Assembly (NCBI GenBank): GCA_032622095.1
Contig: CP136068.1
Coordinates: 149,121,365-149,185,364, forward strand
Direction of reading: 5' to 3'
DNA length: 64,000 bases
From: Siphonodentalium dalli
Lineage: Eukaryota; Mollusca; Scaphopoda; Gadilida; Siphonodentaliidae
Shown: one piece after another, positions 35,150 to 46,600 of the stretch
Numbering within the stretch: the first letter of the stretch is position 1
Layout of the letters: every line of letters starts with the position of its first letter
Position numbers and translations under genes: made by a program
The notes under the pieces: model-generated
What the model was told of the DNA's origin: nothing
The model's input: only the letters and a program-made list of their open reading frames with translations
Databases searched by the model: none

Positions 35150-36370
35150 ATAATATAAATATTTATACTTAAGTAGTCTATCACTAACCTAATTGTAGCC
35201 CCAAATCCAAACGTGCTAATAAAGATCTAGTTTAATGCAGGAGCATGTACGTCGGTATACTGTAGGTACGCCTCCAAGATGTATGCTCAGCGGAGAGCTT
35301 GCGTCGGGTGGGTTCAGACTTGGCAAATTCCACCGGAAACAAATGTGGAAAATTACTTTAAAAATAAAACTTTGAGACAAAAATGTGTTGACGTGGTCAG
35401 AAGTATCCAGGTGCAACTTTCGAACGTTTGTATAAGTTTTAGAGTGGACCGTTTAATCCTGGTAGCGCGTAACATTGTTAACGGGTGAAATATATTACTC
35501 AAATTAATATGATTTGCACCCTTTTGATATATATATACATGCCGATTACTCTATAATCAGACACATCAAATTTCGTGACCGTAGAACAGGATTTGGGCAT
35601 CCAGGGGAGCGGTTATAATTAGCCATAAAATGTAACCCTACTGAATACAAATGAACTGATTGGCTGGGTGAATGGTGACTCAGTTGGTCAGGACCATGAT
35701 GCATTAGACAGTCATTAATCATCATGACAAACCTTTGGAATATATTTATTATTTAGAAATGTCAATGCAAGTCCACCATCGGATCATTAAGCACCAATAT
35801 GCATTCGTATGAAGAGGAACGCATAACACTCGCATGGGATGGGATGGGATACCATGGAAGTATATCTGATTCCATGGAATCTGACCTCTAGTTATGATTG
35901 GGATTTGACTCGCTATATTTCCCTTGATTATAACTTTTTTACTTTCGACCTTTACTTTAGAAATGGATATTGAACTTTTTGCGTTCCATGCATGGAGTAT
36001 GAATGCAAGTTAGTTTGACGTTTTGTGTGAAACGATTTCAGCATAAAATGTCAGACCAACATGCAATTAACCATACTGCATAGAACGCGACGAAATTCTC
36101 ACAGTTGCAAGTAGCATCCATACAATATGTATCCCCGTTGGGGACGTCACATGACTTCAACCAACTCAATTTAATGTCATGCGTTCATGGTCCACAGTAC
36201 AGATGTTTATGCATGAGTGTAAATAAGGCGACTGCAAATATTATTTTGTTAATTTTTCAACGTTAAAATTACATTATTTGTTATACATTATTATGTCCAA
36301 GTTATACACCTATGGTTTTAAACATGTTTTTGTCAGTGTAACAAAGACAAACAATAGTTATGTATAGATT

Positions 36371-36506
36371 ACACGCATACTGTTTCTGAATAACGATTTG
36401 AAACCACGAGTTGGATTGGCGATTTAGCTCACGAGCTTTAGCGAATGGGGTAAATCGCCAATCCCACGAGTGGTTTAAATTCGCCATTCAGAAACACTAT
36501 GCGTGT
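36371..36506. repeat. Palindromic element
   Basis: ACACGCATACTGTTTCTGAA, AAACCACGAG and GGATTGGCGATTTA on the left recur as reverse complements (TAAATCGCCAATCC, CACGAGTGGTTT, TTCAGAAACACTATGCGTGT) on the right around a spacer of about 24 bp. A palindromic MITE is the simplest reading. Confidence 0.6.
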
Positions 36507-37941
36507 ATTTTGTGTATACCATGATGCGTTCATGTTAGATTTGTTTTACCCCACTTCAAACACTTCAACCAGAATGATGGTGATAACGGAAATGAGTTCA
36601 CCCAGTTTGAACCTCACCGCTTATCGATAATCGATGGGTAGTAGGCGGCGTAGTGATACCAGTGCAGCTGCAATGGTTTGTTCACATTCGAATCGAGGTC
36701 ACACAAAACGTACTTTTTGTTTTAAATACAATGTTTGGGACATTATTTCGTTTGATTTATGAGCATTCATTTGTAAGACGTTTTATTTGTGTTTTAGCCC
36801 GAACAGCCGATGAAGCACAGTCGCTCAAAAAATAACGGTTTCTCTACGGGTCACGAAAGGTCACACCCGATGTAATCCCCACTGACGCCACAGTAAGATT
36901 AAAGCTTTGCCCATTTAACATGAATGGGGGAAATTTAAACGTGCGATGACGGCGTTTAATCATACAGTAACGTCGTTTAATTATACAGTGGCCGATTAAA
37001 CTGCAAATTTAACTAGCTAGCGTTAATGCTATAGAAACATAATAGATCATGATACAAATTAGATTGCGTATATTATTGTATCTGAAATTCTAGAACCCTG
37101 AATAAATGCTTAATACAATGCAGGCATTCGACGTATAAAAGCACGGTGTGCTAGAATATGAACGGAAACATGCATATATGATGCATCTTTACCGAAGGTA
37201 ACGACAATAGAAGTAAATTTCGGCAGCTCCACGTGTAACGGTGGTCAACACGACATTTGCCTTCAAATACATGTAGGTGTATGTATGATTCTTACGAGAT
37301 AATGTTATGCTATTTACAACCAATTTCCGGCAGCTTCGCTACGGGTGGAACTTATATTTCTCAGTTATTTAGCTGCGGCACATTATACATTTATTATGGG
37401 TGTTTCAGTTCATATGCTGGCACCATGTAGTTTTCTTCGACGACATGCCTGCAAGGCATACCGTGAAATTTGCGACTGTGTGAACGAGTGCTTAGTGTCG
37501 TGGTGTGTGAGTGTGATTTTTTTATACACAGGTAAAGTTTTCCAACCTCCCTGGGAGTATACTTGAAATTAAATGAACAAGACTCTGCATGAAAAGCAAT
37601 CGATATTTGCGTCCTATGCTTAGAATTTCCTATTTCTAAACGGCCAATATCCGAAAATTCAAAACCGTATCAAACATGTTCAATAATGGTCAATGTATTA
37701 TTACGCATCTACATGTATATATGTTGTCACTCTCATGTTCATAAATTCTGATTGGACAAGTCATGGCAACACCTTAGTTACTTGTGTTTGCTTGTATTTA
37801 CCCACACAACTAAAAAAGTAGCCAAGTCATCGGCGTAGGAACTTGTAAATGGTTAACACTCGCTCGTATCCATATTCCATTGAACATTTCCGAACGTAAC
37901 GGTAAGCAATCAATGCAATTTCCGCTGCATTTATTGGCGTG

Positions 37942-38098
37942 TATAAGTTCGCAAAGTTCATCTACTTACAATATACAACGCAAACTACAATGACTTCTAT
38001 AATGGCAGATGGCAACACAATATACTCTATAAGTTCGCAAAGTTCATCTACATGTACTTACAATATACAACGCAAACTACAATGACTTCTATAATGTC
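37942..38098. repeat. Short tandem duplication (86-bp period)
   Basis: TATAAGTTCGCAAAGTTCAT and the following CAATATACAACGCAAACTAC block occur twice, anchored at 37942 and 38028. Confidence 0.8.
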
Positions 38099-40508
38099 CA
38101 TTTGCACATGTGGGGGCGCAGCAGTGCAGTAATCGAAACATTAAAAGCCATTATGTTAAGACGAGTTCCGCCCATTCCCCGGATCAATACGAACGCGGAG
38201 GCCAACATTTGACTACCCCTGGTAAAGTGGTCCTTCACATCTGTTATTATGTGGGCGGGTCCTGCTCAATTGCTATGACTAAATCTTAAAATGCAAAATA
38301 GTCACCAACAAATACCTCTGGATATATTAGTATGTACCTGTAACTGAATATATTAAAATCGGGATCATATAAAAAATGACTCATTCCGCCACCAAGCGAA
38401 GCCTACTTGAAACTTTCAGAGCATAACTGTGTAAAGGGTATAAATATATCACCTTTGGAATCGGAACACGGTAGCTTCTGTTATAAGGGCATACATGCAA
38501 CCATGAACCACACCCAATTCCCAAGTTCGGAAAATTATGTTTGCACCCACACGTTCGTGGATGCGGCTGCAGCACGTTAGTCCGAGCGTTCCGGTGCATT
38601 ATAGGTAAAGGTGAGCTTAAACTAATCCACGTATCATCCGTGAGTTTGTGATCTAGTAGTATCTCTGCCTTATACAGGTATTTATATACCTATATATTTG
38701 TCTGGACTATCTAGTGTCTAGACCAACCAGTATATCTATATACTGTTTTTCTTTGAGGCTAAACTGACTATTTTAAACTTAAATTAAACTTCGCGTGATG
38801 ATCATAATGGTTGTGCTAAAGATATGGAATGCTGTAATAAATGTTCTGATAGTTTCTCCTAAAAGTCACGTAAGGTATCAGCCCACATAAAAAGGTATGA
38901 ATGTACAGGCAAACTGATGATGAGATAGGTATGAAATAACTCTACCTGTTCCCAGTGACATTTCGAGCCCTGTGTTCAGTCACAACGGGTGAACCAGACA
39001 TGTCCACTATATATTGAATTGAAGCAAACCGCGGTTGACATCCTATCTACATGTGAGACTACAACCTCTTGCCTATTATCAACATTTCGGAGATCCTGGG
39101 ATTCCCAAATCAATGTATCAAGATCCTGGGTTAGAATACTTTAATCAACGGAAAGATGCGAATGACCATTTCAGATGGGTTGTGCACACCACCACCCCCT
39201 TAAAAATAAGCTACTTGCATCGGATAATTCAAGAGATTGTATTTCCTAGTTATCTGTTCATCTCTTTTTTTTACTAAATTAAAATGTAGAGTACGTAGTT
39301 CTAAAATTTCTTTTTCGAAAGGTTTTTTTTATTATGAAAGCATGCTGGCGGATATTCGCATCGGTTGGTCGGAATTAAAATCGAATTCCCGTTAAAACAT
39401 CAACATTATATAAAATGTATGTGTTAGCAGGGAATTCGATGTGTAAAGCTTAAACAAGGCCTCAGTTGAATGTGTACCATGTAACATACCAATATGCATT
39501 AACCCTTTCATAATTGGAGTCAGTAAACAATTCCGCTTCTAAATTAAATGATGCATAACATCTATATTCTACTACCGCCAATAGTGTCTTTGATGCGAGC
39601 GTCTGTACAAATAGTGAGGAAAAAAACAGCCGGTCTTCGTCAGACCAGTGCTCATATCCGGAGTTCCTGTTAACCAATGTTTACATGGGATACATCAAAT
39701 TGAAGTGTAAACCATATCTTTCTACCTAAACATGAGGCGTTTATGTGTTATTTGTGTGTATTTTGAATCTGTTTGTTTGTGTTAAACAATGATACAAAAT
39801 TAGACCCGGCCACCTTACTATAGGCTTAAGTATTATTGGAGGTGGGGTAAATTTTTGTTCTGGGGACATGTGGCTATGGATAGGGCCCATGCCTCGAATA
39901 TCAGATGCACCACCACGCAGGCACTGTCTTAGTAACGAAATCCGTGTAGAGCTTTGTATTTGCATCCCACCTCATTTACATAACTACTCTTTGGTCGCAA
40001 AAACGACCCGTGCGCTGATTGTCACAAGCGAGTTGTGTCAACAACATCCTCTCGATATTAGAACAATGACTTGTGATTGGACTAGATGGGACATACGCGC
40101 AGCCGACCATAATCGGGCCACGTGTACATTTTAAGGTTCAGACGCACGTTTTCCCCAAAATATCCAGGTATTTCAAAATGGATTTTCGCAAAATCTGTCA
40201 GGCATTTCTTTGCGAAATTTAGTATATGCGATCATTCTGACTCAGTATTAAAGAACCATCAACAAATTGGATATAATATCCTCTTTTAATTTACTTTCAT
40301 GGCATGCAAACATATTAAAATAACTTTTTTCCGGTACCAATAACTTCTATAAAATAGACATCTGTTTAAAAGTACAGTGCATATATCCATGCTATCATAT
40401 ATGAAAATCATACTCTGTTTCTTGAATAATGAAATGTAATGATTATTTTCAATTTGAAAGGCAGCTACCCATAAATAATATAACTTTCTATATTTGAGAA
40501 TGGTCATG

Positions 40509-40963
40509 TGTGAGATAACTACCCATTATAATCTCACAACTTGATTCAAACTATACGAATGTCCCAATATATAAAACCCCAAACTCAGATATTCGTGTTC
40601 GGTTCTCGAAACCTCACACGTCTTACTCTCAGCGAAGATATACACACAATGAAGATGGCTCCCAAATATGGTCAAGGGAGATGACCATAACGGAAGAACC
40701 AATCCCGATGAGTATTGCCAAACACCTCATCTAATATGCATCCCAAATAGTATATAAGAAACAACTACATCCCATCACATCATGCTTTCACTAGACTCAT
40801 CTCATACCTAGATCATATCCAGGCATCATTCACACCAGGCATCACCCATTCGGGGACACCAATTCGCGGCGACTATTGATCATTATATTTGTACACACTG
40901 CATATCTTATTCACAACATAATAAAGACTTGTACCAACTATATATATGTGTCATTACCTCACA
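40509..40963 (+). repeat. 5' LTR
   Basis: 455 bp, TGTGAG...CTCACA. A TATA box (TATATAAG) is at 40751 and AATAAA at 40920-40925, so U3, R and U5 boundaries fall near 40780 and 40945. It differs from the 3' LTR at two bases (GATGAGTATT/GATGTGTATT and GTACCAACT/GTACCTACT). Confidence 0.95.
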
Positions 40964-40972
40964 TAGTATTAA

Positions 40973-40990
40973 TGGTACCGTGAGCAGTTC
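40973..40990 (+). promoter_or_regulatory. Candidate tRNA primer-binding site
   Basis: TGGTACCGTGAGCAG begins nine bases after the LTR and starts with TGG, complementary to a tRNA CCA end. The matching tRNA was not identified, and the nine-base gap is larger than usual. Confidence 0.45.
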
Positions 40991-41151
40991 TACGTCTCAC
41001 CACACAACTTGAAGTCTCGGCCACTAGACGATCACTACAGAGCAGAAACAATCTCAAACCGCTACTCAACCACGGGGATACAGCCTTACACTCCAGCCAC
41101 GGATAGACAGTCTCACACACTAGACCACTGCACCGGTCAACCATAACTCAA

Positions 41152-41313
41152 CCATTCGGACACACAGGAACCCTTCGGACACACAGGACCGCATACCAAC
41201 CCTTCGGACACACAGGACCGCATACCAACCCTTCGGACACACAGGACCGCACACCAACCCTTCGGACACACAGGACCGCACACCAACCCTTCGGACACAC
41301 AGAACCGCATACA
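41152..41313 (+). repeat. 29-bp minisatellite in the retroelement leader
   Basis: CTTCGGACACACAGGACCGC units recur with TTCGG at 41174, 41203, 41232, 41261 and 41290, a 29-bp period, with a partial unit before. It lies in the untranslated leader, where packaging or translation signals usually reside. Confidence 0.9.
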
Positions 41314-41536
41314 TACTCATCTGACACAGACGAATCAACCTTTTATTCTCATACAACCAGCTCACATCGTGTATCCAGCTAAAAACATTACTCACGCCTC
41401 TTGCAGACCAGATTCAGATCCACATAAACATTAACATCCGATTTGGACATCCTTCGGCTTCCAATAAACACGACAAGAACATTCTGTACATCATTCATCA
41501 TCACAGACTTGTGCACATTATTCCTCTCGGAAATTG

Positions 41537-41542
41537 GTGAGT
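41537..41542 (+). promoter_or_regulatory. Candidate splice donor for subgenomic RNA
   Basis: TTG|GTGAGT is a near-consensus donor in the leader, before the first long ORF. Pairing with the acceptor at 51204 would make a spliced env messenger, as retroviruses do. Inferred from sequence only. Confidence 0.45.
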
Positions 41543-41626
41543 GACCATCTTTTCTTTCCCATTTGCTGTCAAATTGCACACCCCCTATTTTTAGCATTCT
41601 TTTACTCCTTTTTTTTCACGTGGGTT

Positions 41627-42118
41627 ATGGACACATCACCTGATTCTACTACACCTACACTACCTACCCATCCTACTACAATACATGCTTCAAACGATCA
41701 GCCCATACCACCCACCTCTTACAAACAACATTCAGTTCTTAATTTTAAAACTTACTGTAGATACGCTTTACCCCACCAAATAACTTTATCGCCACAACTC
41801 ATTAAATATTGCAATCCCATTCGCATTGATATAACGCAAGATACAATCCGCTTATACGTGCGTTGTATGATTACAAATAACTACTCAGGACATACACTAG
41901 ATTCTTGGAACGAGTGGCATACATTTCCGGCTCATTTTACGGATTATCCAAAACTTATCGTCAACTCTATAGTCGCGGCAATTCCCATAAAACATCCTAA
42001 TAAATCACCTGAATCGTGTCAAATACACCTGAATCGCATAATACACCGCCACGGCACTTGGAAAAAAATACAACATATTTCGCACCCATACCATAGATCC
42101 CAAAACAGACACCGTTAA
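41627..42118 (+). CDS. ORF0: unassigned protein upstream of gag
   Basis: A 163-codon frame starting with ATG at 41627 (MDTSPDSTTPTLPTHPTT); the frame is open further upstream but without ATG. The N-terminal third is rich in Thr, Pro and Ser; the rest looks folded, with segments such as KTYCRYALPHQITLS, IRLYVRCMI, and WNEWHTFPAHFTDYP, and a basic His/Arg-rich C terminus. The stop is 14 nt before the gag start, in a different frame, so reinitiation or leaky scanning could serve both. I recognise no family. It may be a detached matrix-like part of Gag, an accessory protein, or a host-derived segment. The intact frame in a young element suggests it is, or was recently, used. Confidence 0.65.
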   Translation: MDTSPDSTTPTLPTHPTTIHASNDQPIPPTSYKQHSVLNFKTYCRYALPHQITLSPQLIKYCNPIRIDITQDTIRLYVRCMITNNYSGHTLDSWNEWHTFPAHFTDYPKLIVNSIVAAIPIKHPNKSPESCQIHLNRIIHRHGTWKKIQHISHPYHRSQNRHR

Positions 42119-42132
42119 TCCTTAATAACATA

Positions 42133-43275
42133 ATGGAGTCACCACCTCCGCAGAGCAGCGATTATTTTCATCCAACCAATTATCAGCATCACCTTGAATT
42201 AAACAGGGAAACGGACCGATCAACCGCCAGACCCCCCCACACAGACATTACTAATGAAATGGGCAAAGATAATCAGAACTTTCTATTGTCACGGCTTACC
42301 CATGAAATTAGCCATTTCACTAGTTCTATCCGCGACCAGACTGAAAGTTTAAAAACACAGACAACAATAACAGCACTGCTGGGAATGAATTCCATTATTG
42401 AACCCTTCGATGGCAAGCCTGACGCTTTTCCCCAATGGGTCCATGCGGTGGAAAAATACTCCCGCGCGATTTCGGCTCAAGATGAGACTATCATAAAAAT
42501 TGCCGCTCAGACATGTAAATCTCAAGTTTCTGAATTTATTCAACGCTTCATAAATGAAAATAACACAGACGGAAAATTCACGTTCACCTGGACCGATCTG
42601 AAATCACAGTTACGCTCATTATTCAGTTCCATAACTGATTCGCCTCAAGCCATTTCCTCATTACGAGCCATTAGGCAGAGACATACGGAAACAATTGCCA
42701 TGTTTGCAGAACGCATACGTACCCTTGCTAAACACGCGTATACTGATGAAATTAACACAAGAGCAGTGCAAACACAATTAGTAGCATTTTTTTCCGACGG
42801 TATTCGCGACTCTAGTATTAAATTCAGGCTTCTCAAAGACGACCCCATAACGCTTGATAGAGCTACTGATATCGCCCTACGCGAAATGAACCTTCGGCAA
42901 CGCTATCGCTTACGTTACGGTGAACATCATAATGATTATAACCAATTCCCACAGTTACAATCCCCTCAACCAATGGATATCGACAATAACCATCGGCACA
43001 TTCCAAGAGGGCCATCACAATCCACTTACAACCCCCGTCAATCCAAAGACAGACACCGAATCAATGATCACCCCCACAGGCGCCAACCTTCAAATTCTCG
43101 CCACCCCTACTCTGAACCAAGGGTCTCCCATCCAAACCGCATCCAGACCATGGATGCAAGATATACTACAACAGCTCAACGACCCCTATTCTGTACATAC
43201 TGCAGATTAAACAATCATACCACAGACCAATGCAGACGTCGGCCTCAAAATAACAACCAATTTTTAAACAGATGA
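42133..43275 (+). CDS. gag: Gag polyprotein
   Basis: 380 residues. A retrotransposon-gag capsid-like region spans about 95-270, with IIEPFDGKPDAFPQWVHAVE (the F-G-W pattern common to Ty3/Gypsy capsids) and SQLRSLFSSI...AISSLRAIRQ further on. A basic, Pro/His-rich linker follows, then one CCHC zinc knuckle, C354-x2-C357-x4-H362-x4-C367, for RNA binding. Gag builds the virus-like particle. The last codons contain a -1 slippery heptamer four bases ahead of the TGA. The start is the first ATG after the ORF0 stop. Confidence 0.9.
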   Translation: MESPPPQSSDYFHPTNYQHHLELNRETDRSTARPPHTDITNEMGKDNQNFLLSRLTHEISHFTSSIRDQTESLKTQTTITALLGMNSIIEPFDGKPDAFPQWVHAVEKYSRAISAQDETIIKIAAQTCKSQVSEFIQRFINENNTDGKFTFTWTDLKSQLRSLFSSITDSPQAISSLRAIRQRHTETIAMFAERIRTLAKHAYTDEINTRAVQTQLVAFFSDGIRDSSIKFRLLKDDPITLDRATDIALREMNLRQRYRLRYGEHHNDYNQFPQLQSPQPMDIDNNHRHIPRGPSQSTYNPRQSKDRHRINDHPHRRQPSNSRHPYSEPRVSHPNRIQTMDARYTTTAQRPLFCTYCRLNNHTTDQCRRRPQNNNQFLNR

Positions 43276-43330
43276 GGACTCATTGCATCAAAAATTTCAC
43301 CCCCACCCACCAACGCAACGCAATGAGTCC
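43263..43330 (+). promoter_or_regulatory. Programmed -1 frameshift signal at gag end
   Basis: UUUAAAC lies at 43263-43269 in the gag frame as U UUA AAC, the canonical X XXY YYZ form. A 6-nt spacer (43270-43275, ending with the gag stop) is followed by a perfect 11-bp stem, GGACTCATTGC (43276-43286) with GCAATGAGTCC (43320-43330), loop 33 nt. Slippery sequence, spacing and stem all match known -1 frameshift sites of retroviruses and coronaviruses. A pseudoknot partner for the loop was not obvious. Confidence 0.85.
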
Positions 43331-43658
43331 AATAACACATCAAATTAGCACAATATACAACCACAATCATAGATATGCTAAAGATCATCGAACATACGAA
43401 TCTCAAAAGCATAGAGTCTATAATTCACAGCTGCAGTCCATTAATCATTACCCCACGCTACCACCAAACTGCCAAAACCAACGATATATTAATTACCGTA
43501 CGCGGCCTCCACTTGATCTCCCTCGCCACAGGCACGTAACACATACCACTTTCTGCCATAGCAGGTGTTCCTCTATGAAACCCAGATTTCATAATTCTTC
43601 CAATAAGTCTATCTCACCACTTCTGGATTTAACCTTTCCTCCCCAATTTAAAACCTGA
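43272..43658 (+). CDS. Transframe ORF between gag and pol
   Basis: This frame is -1 to gag and open across the slippery site, so it would be the C-terminal extension of a frameshifted Gag product; its ATG at 43272 also overlaps the gag stop (ATGA). The 128-residue frame is basic and His/Asn-rich with no recognised domain and ends TGA at 43656-43658. The protease lies in the next -1 frame, which opens only at 43652. No slippery heptamer fits the seven-base overlap, so either a one-base lesion or assembly indel lies near 43640-43658, or pol uses another mechanism. Confidence 0.5.
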   Translation: MRTHCIKNFTPTHQRNAMSPITHQISTIYNHNHRYAKDHRTYESQKHRVYNSQLQSINHYPTLPPNCQNQRYINYRTRPPLDLPRHRHVTHTTFCHSRCSSMKPRFHNSSNKSISPLLDLTFPPQFKT

Positions 43659-46600
43659 ATCGCCTTGAAAAGCCCAAGCACCAACACATTACTAATTCTT
43701 ACTCATCATCCAAAAGAAAATCAACATGCACCAGTTCTCGCGAATCACATTCCAATACTGTAATTAACCCTATAATACCACCAGTCAAACCCATACAACA
43801 CACTATACCAGTACTTAAATATCCAAGTGATATGACAGATGGTGCTCTAAACCAAACACCATGCTCAACTATCATTAAAATACACAAACAACGGATTAGA
43901 TCACTATTAGACTCCGGGGCAACCACCAGTTGCTTGAAATACGACATTTATAGATCCATGCCAAATCGACCACCTTTAATTAAAGAACATGTGTTACTCA
44001 CATCAGCCGATGGTACACCAATGAAAGTTTTTGGATCCACACATCTCACATTTAGAATCGGAAAACTCATTCTTACTCACAAATTTGTCATATGTGCAAC
44101 CTTGTCACGTCCTTGCATTTTAGGGCGCGATTTTATGAAACAACACAGAATTAGACTTTACTTTGATCTAGAAAAATTCAGAATACAGAATCAATTATAC
44201 CCGATGTTAAGGGATGGTCACATTGCATCACTCATCCGATCAACAAATAACGTTTCATTATCACCCCACTCATGCGCCATCATAACAGGCAGACTCATAG
44301 GGCCAAATGATATGTTTAACACACCTATAATCCGAATAGGCAAAGGTAACATGTCCATTTTCGAACACGAACCAAATGTACATGTAACCGACACGCTAGC
44401 AGATGCAAATAATCCCAATATTTGCGTCATGATAGAAAACCAATCGGCGTCACATATGTCCATTAGGAAAGGCCGTGTGATAGCACAAGAATTTGGCACT
44501 CAAGAGCAAATGATATGCACGGCATCCGATGAGCAAAACATTAACTCATCTCCGCCAAACAAACACAGTATAAACACCATAGGTGACCGGCAAGACATTA
44601 ACCCTCCAGTCACCAAGACTCAACCTATATCTGTCAATGATATCGTGGCACATCAACACCTTAAACAGCAGATATTGCAACTAGTATCACAATACCCTGA
44701 TGTTTTTACAAATGACATAAACAAGATAGGATATTGTCCAAAAATTAAAATGAAAATCGACCTCAAACCAAATACTTTACCTATTTTTTGCAAAAAATAT
44801 CCGACACCACTGAACAAACAACGAATTATGGCTGCTGAGATAAAAAAATTATTAGACGCAGACATTATTAGACCCACTGCCCACTCATCGTGGGGATTTC
44901 CCAGTCTCCTCATACGCAAAGCCACACCCAATCCCGATGGTACTCCCAATTATCGATTGGTAATCGATCTCAGAAAACTCAATGATGTTTCCATTCCATT
45001 AAAATGGTCTATGCCTAGTTTTACAGAAATATCGTCCAAGTTACTCGGCTCAACTATTTTCAGTATCTTTGATTTATCAAATGCTTATCATGTTATTGGA
45101 GTCGTACCCGAAAATGTTCCCATATTAACTATGAATACGTCCGAAGGACAATACAGTTATCAAAGAGCCCCGATGGGATATGTCTCGAGCTCAGGGTATT
45201 TTTTAAAACTCATGAACATGGCCCTACACGATTTACCATTTGTAGAAGGATTTGTCGATGACCTGATCTGTCATAGCTCCGATCCTCAAACGCATATACA
45301 GCAGCTCACAAAATTATTTGACAGACTCAGGGAATACGGCTTAATAGTTAAACTATCAAAATCTAAATTTTGCCAACCACAAGTCAAATTTTTAGGACAT
45401 ATTATTTCCGACAAGGGCACATCCCCTGACCCTGAAAAAATTTCAATTATCAAGTCTCTACCACCTCCGAAATCAGTTAAAGAAGTCCGCAGATTACTGG
45501 GAATTCTTAATTTTTACAGGTCATATTCTCCTACTTTCGCATCTACGGCATTGCCTTTAATCAAACTCACAGCCAAATATGCTAAATTTGTGTGGGATGC
45601 GCCGTGCCAAACAGCGTTCGACGCGCTTAAAGAAAGCTTAGCAACCGCCCCCATCTTAGCTTACCCAAATCCCGACAAACTGTTCATTCTGACAGTAGAT
45701 GCATCTATACATAGTATCGGGGCGATACTATCACAATATGCTCATAGCCAAGATGATAAACACGTTGAACTACCAATCGCGTTCGCCAGTAAAAAACTTA
45801 ACAAATCACAAAGGAATTATTCTGTCACGGAAAAAGAAGCATTCGCGATATATACGTTTGCAAGGCAATTTAAATTTTACTTACAAGGATCCCAAGTAGA
45901 GATTAAAACAGATCACTTACCCCTCATCCACATGTTTAAAAAACAGGATCTGATAAACACAAAAATTCAAAAATGGTTTTTGGAAATATCAGCATTGAAT
46001 CCAAAAATTACTTATATTAAAGGCACGAACAATGTTACGGCAGATTTTTGCAGTCGGATAAACCCCGACACACACCCGTGCATCAATTCTTGCACCGATA
46101 GCGACCCAAATCCACCCACCAATCCCCTTGTACAGGATATTAATATACTTGACATGAAAGATATTCAGGAATTTTCAAAACAAAAAAAACAACCAAAACA
46201 GAAAACGGATTCCGAACCACCAGTTGATCTCGACGACAGCCCGGTCCTTCCTCCTATAACTAATATAAGAGATGAACAATCAGGAGACCACACAATCTCC
46301 GAGATTATCAAACAAATGCAATCAACAAATATACCCGAAAAATTAGCAAAAACCTTTATTCTCAAAGATGGTATCCTACACTATATATCAATATATAATG
46401 ACATACCTAAATTACGTATATATATAACGGACAAAATAGCACAAGAAGTTATATCCCAATATCACAGTCTCGGCCATAGAGCGGTACAATCGCTATACGC
46501 GACCATACGGAACAGATATTACACACCTCAGTTGTTTGAAAAAATTGTCACATACATAAACAATTGTCATACATGCCGACAACGAAATGCTTATAATCCA

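Larger units (their letters stand above)
31022..35892 (+). mobile_element. Composite repeat, copy 2
   Basis: Begins directly after copy 1 with ACTTCCATGGTGTAACCAAG and follows the same order, more diverged at the start (31022-31870) than the 1.72-kb units are from each other. It ends with ACCATGGAAGTATA, GATTCCATGGAATC and CTCTAGT at 35892, the same end as copy 1. It is longer because a segment of about 1.07 kb is duplicated (anchor GGAATCTACTTATAGAGAAC at 32826 and 33899), with a piece of the 1.72-kb unit (33595-33810) between the duplicates. Confidence 0.7.
35893..40504. other. Intergenic region before the LTR element
   Basis: No recognised gene in 4.6 kb. It contains a palindrome (36371-36506), a short tandem duplication (37942-38098), and at 38105-38150 a stretch (CACATGTGGGGGCGCAGCA) shared with the LINE remnant near 57414. 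The rest is unassigned AT-rich DNA. Confidence 0.45.

Noticed and set aside
41152-41313. CRISPR-like array in the leader repeat
   Set aside because: The 29-bp units are contiguous with no unique spacers, and the context is a eukaryotic retroelement.
43272-43658. Transframe ORF as a separately initiated gene via ATGA overlap
   Set aside because: The slippery heptamer with correctly spaced perfect stem is a far better explanation; reinitiation cannot be excluded.
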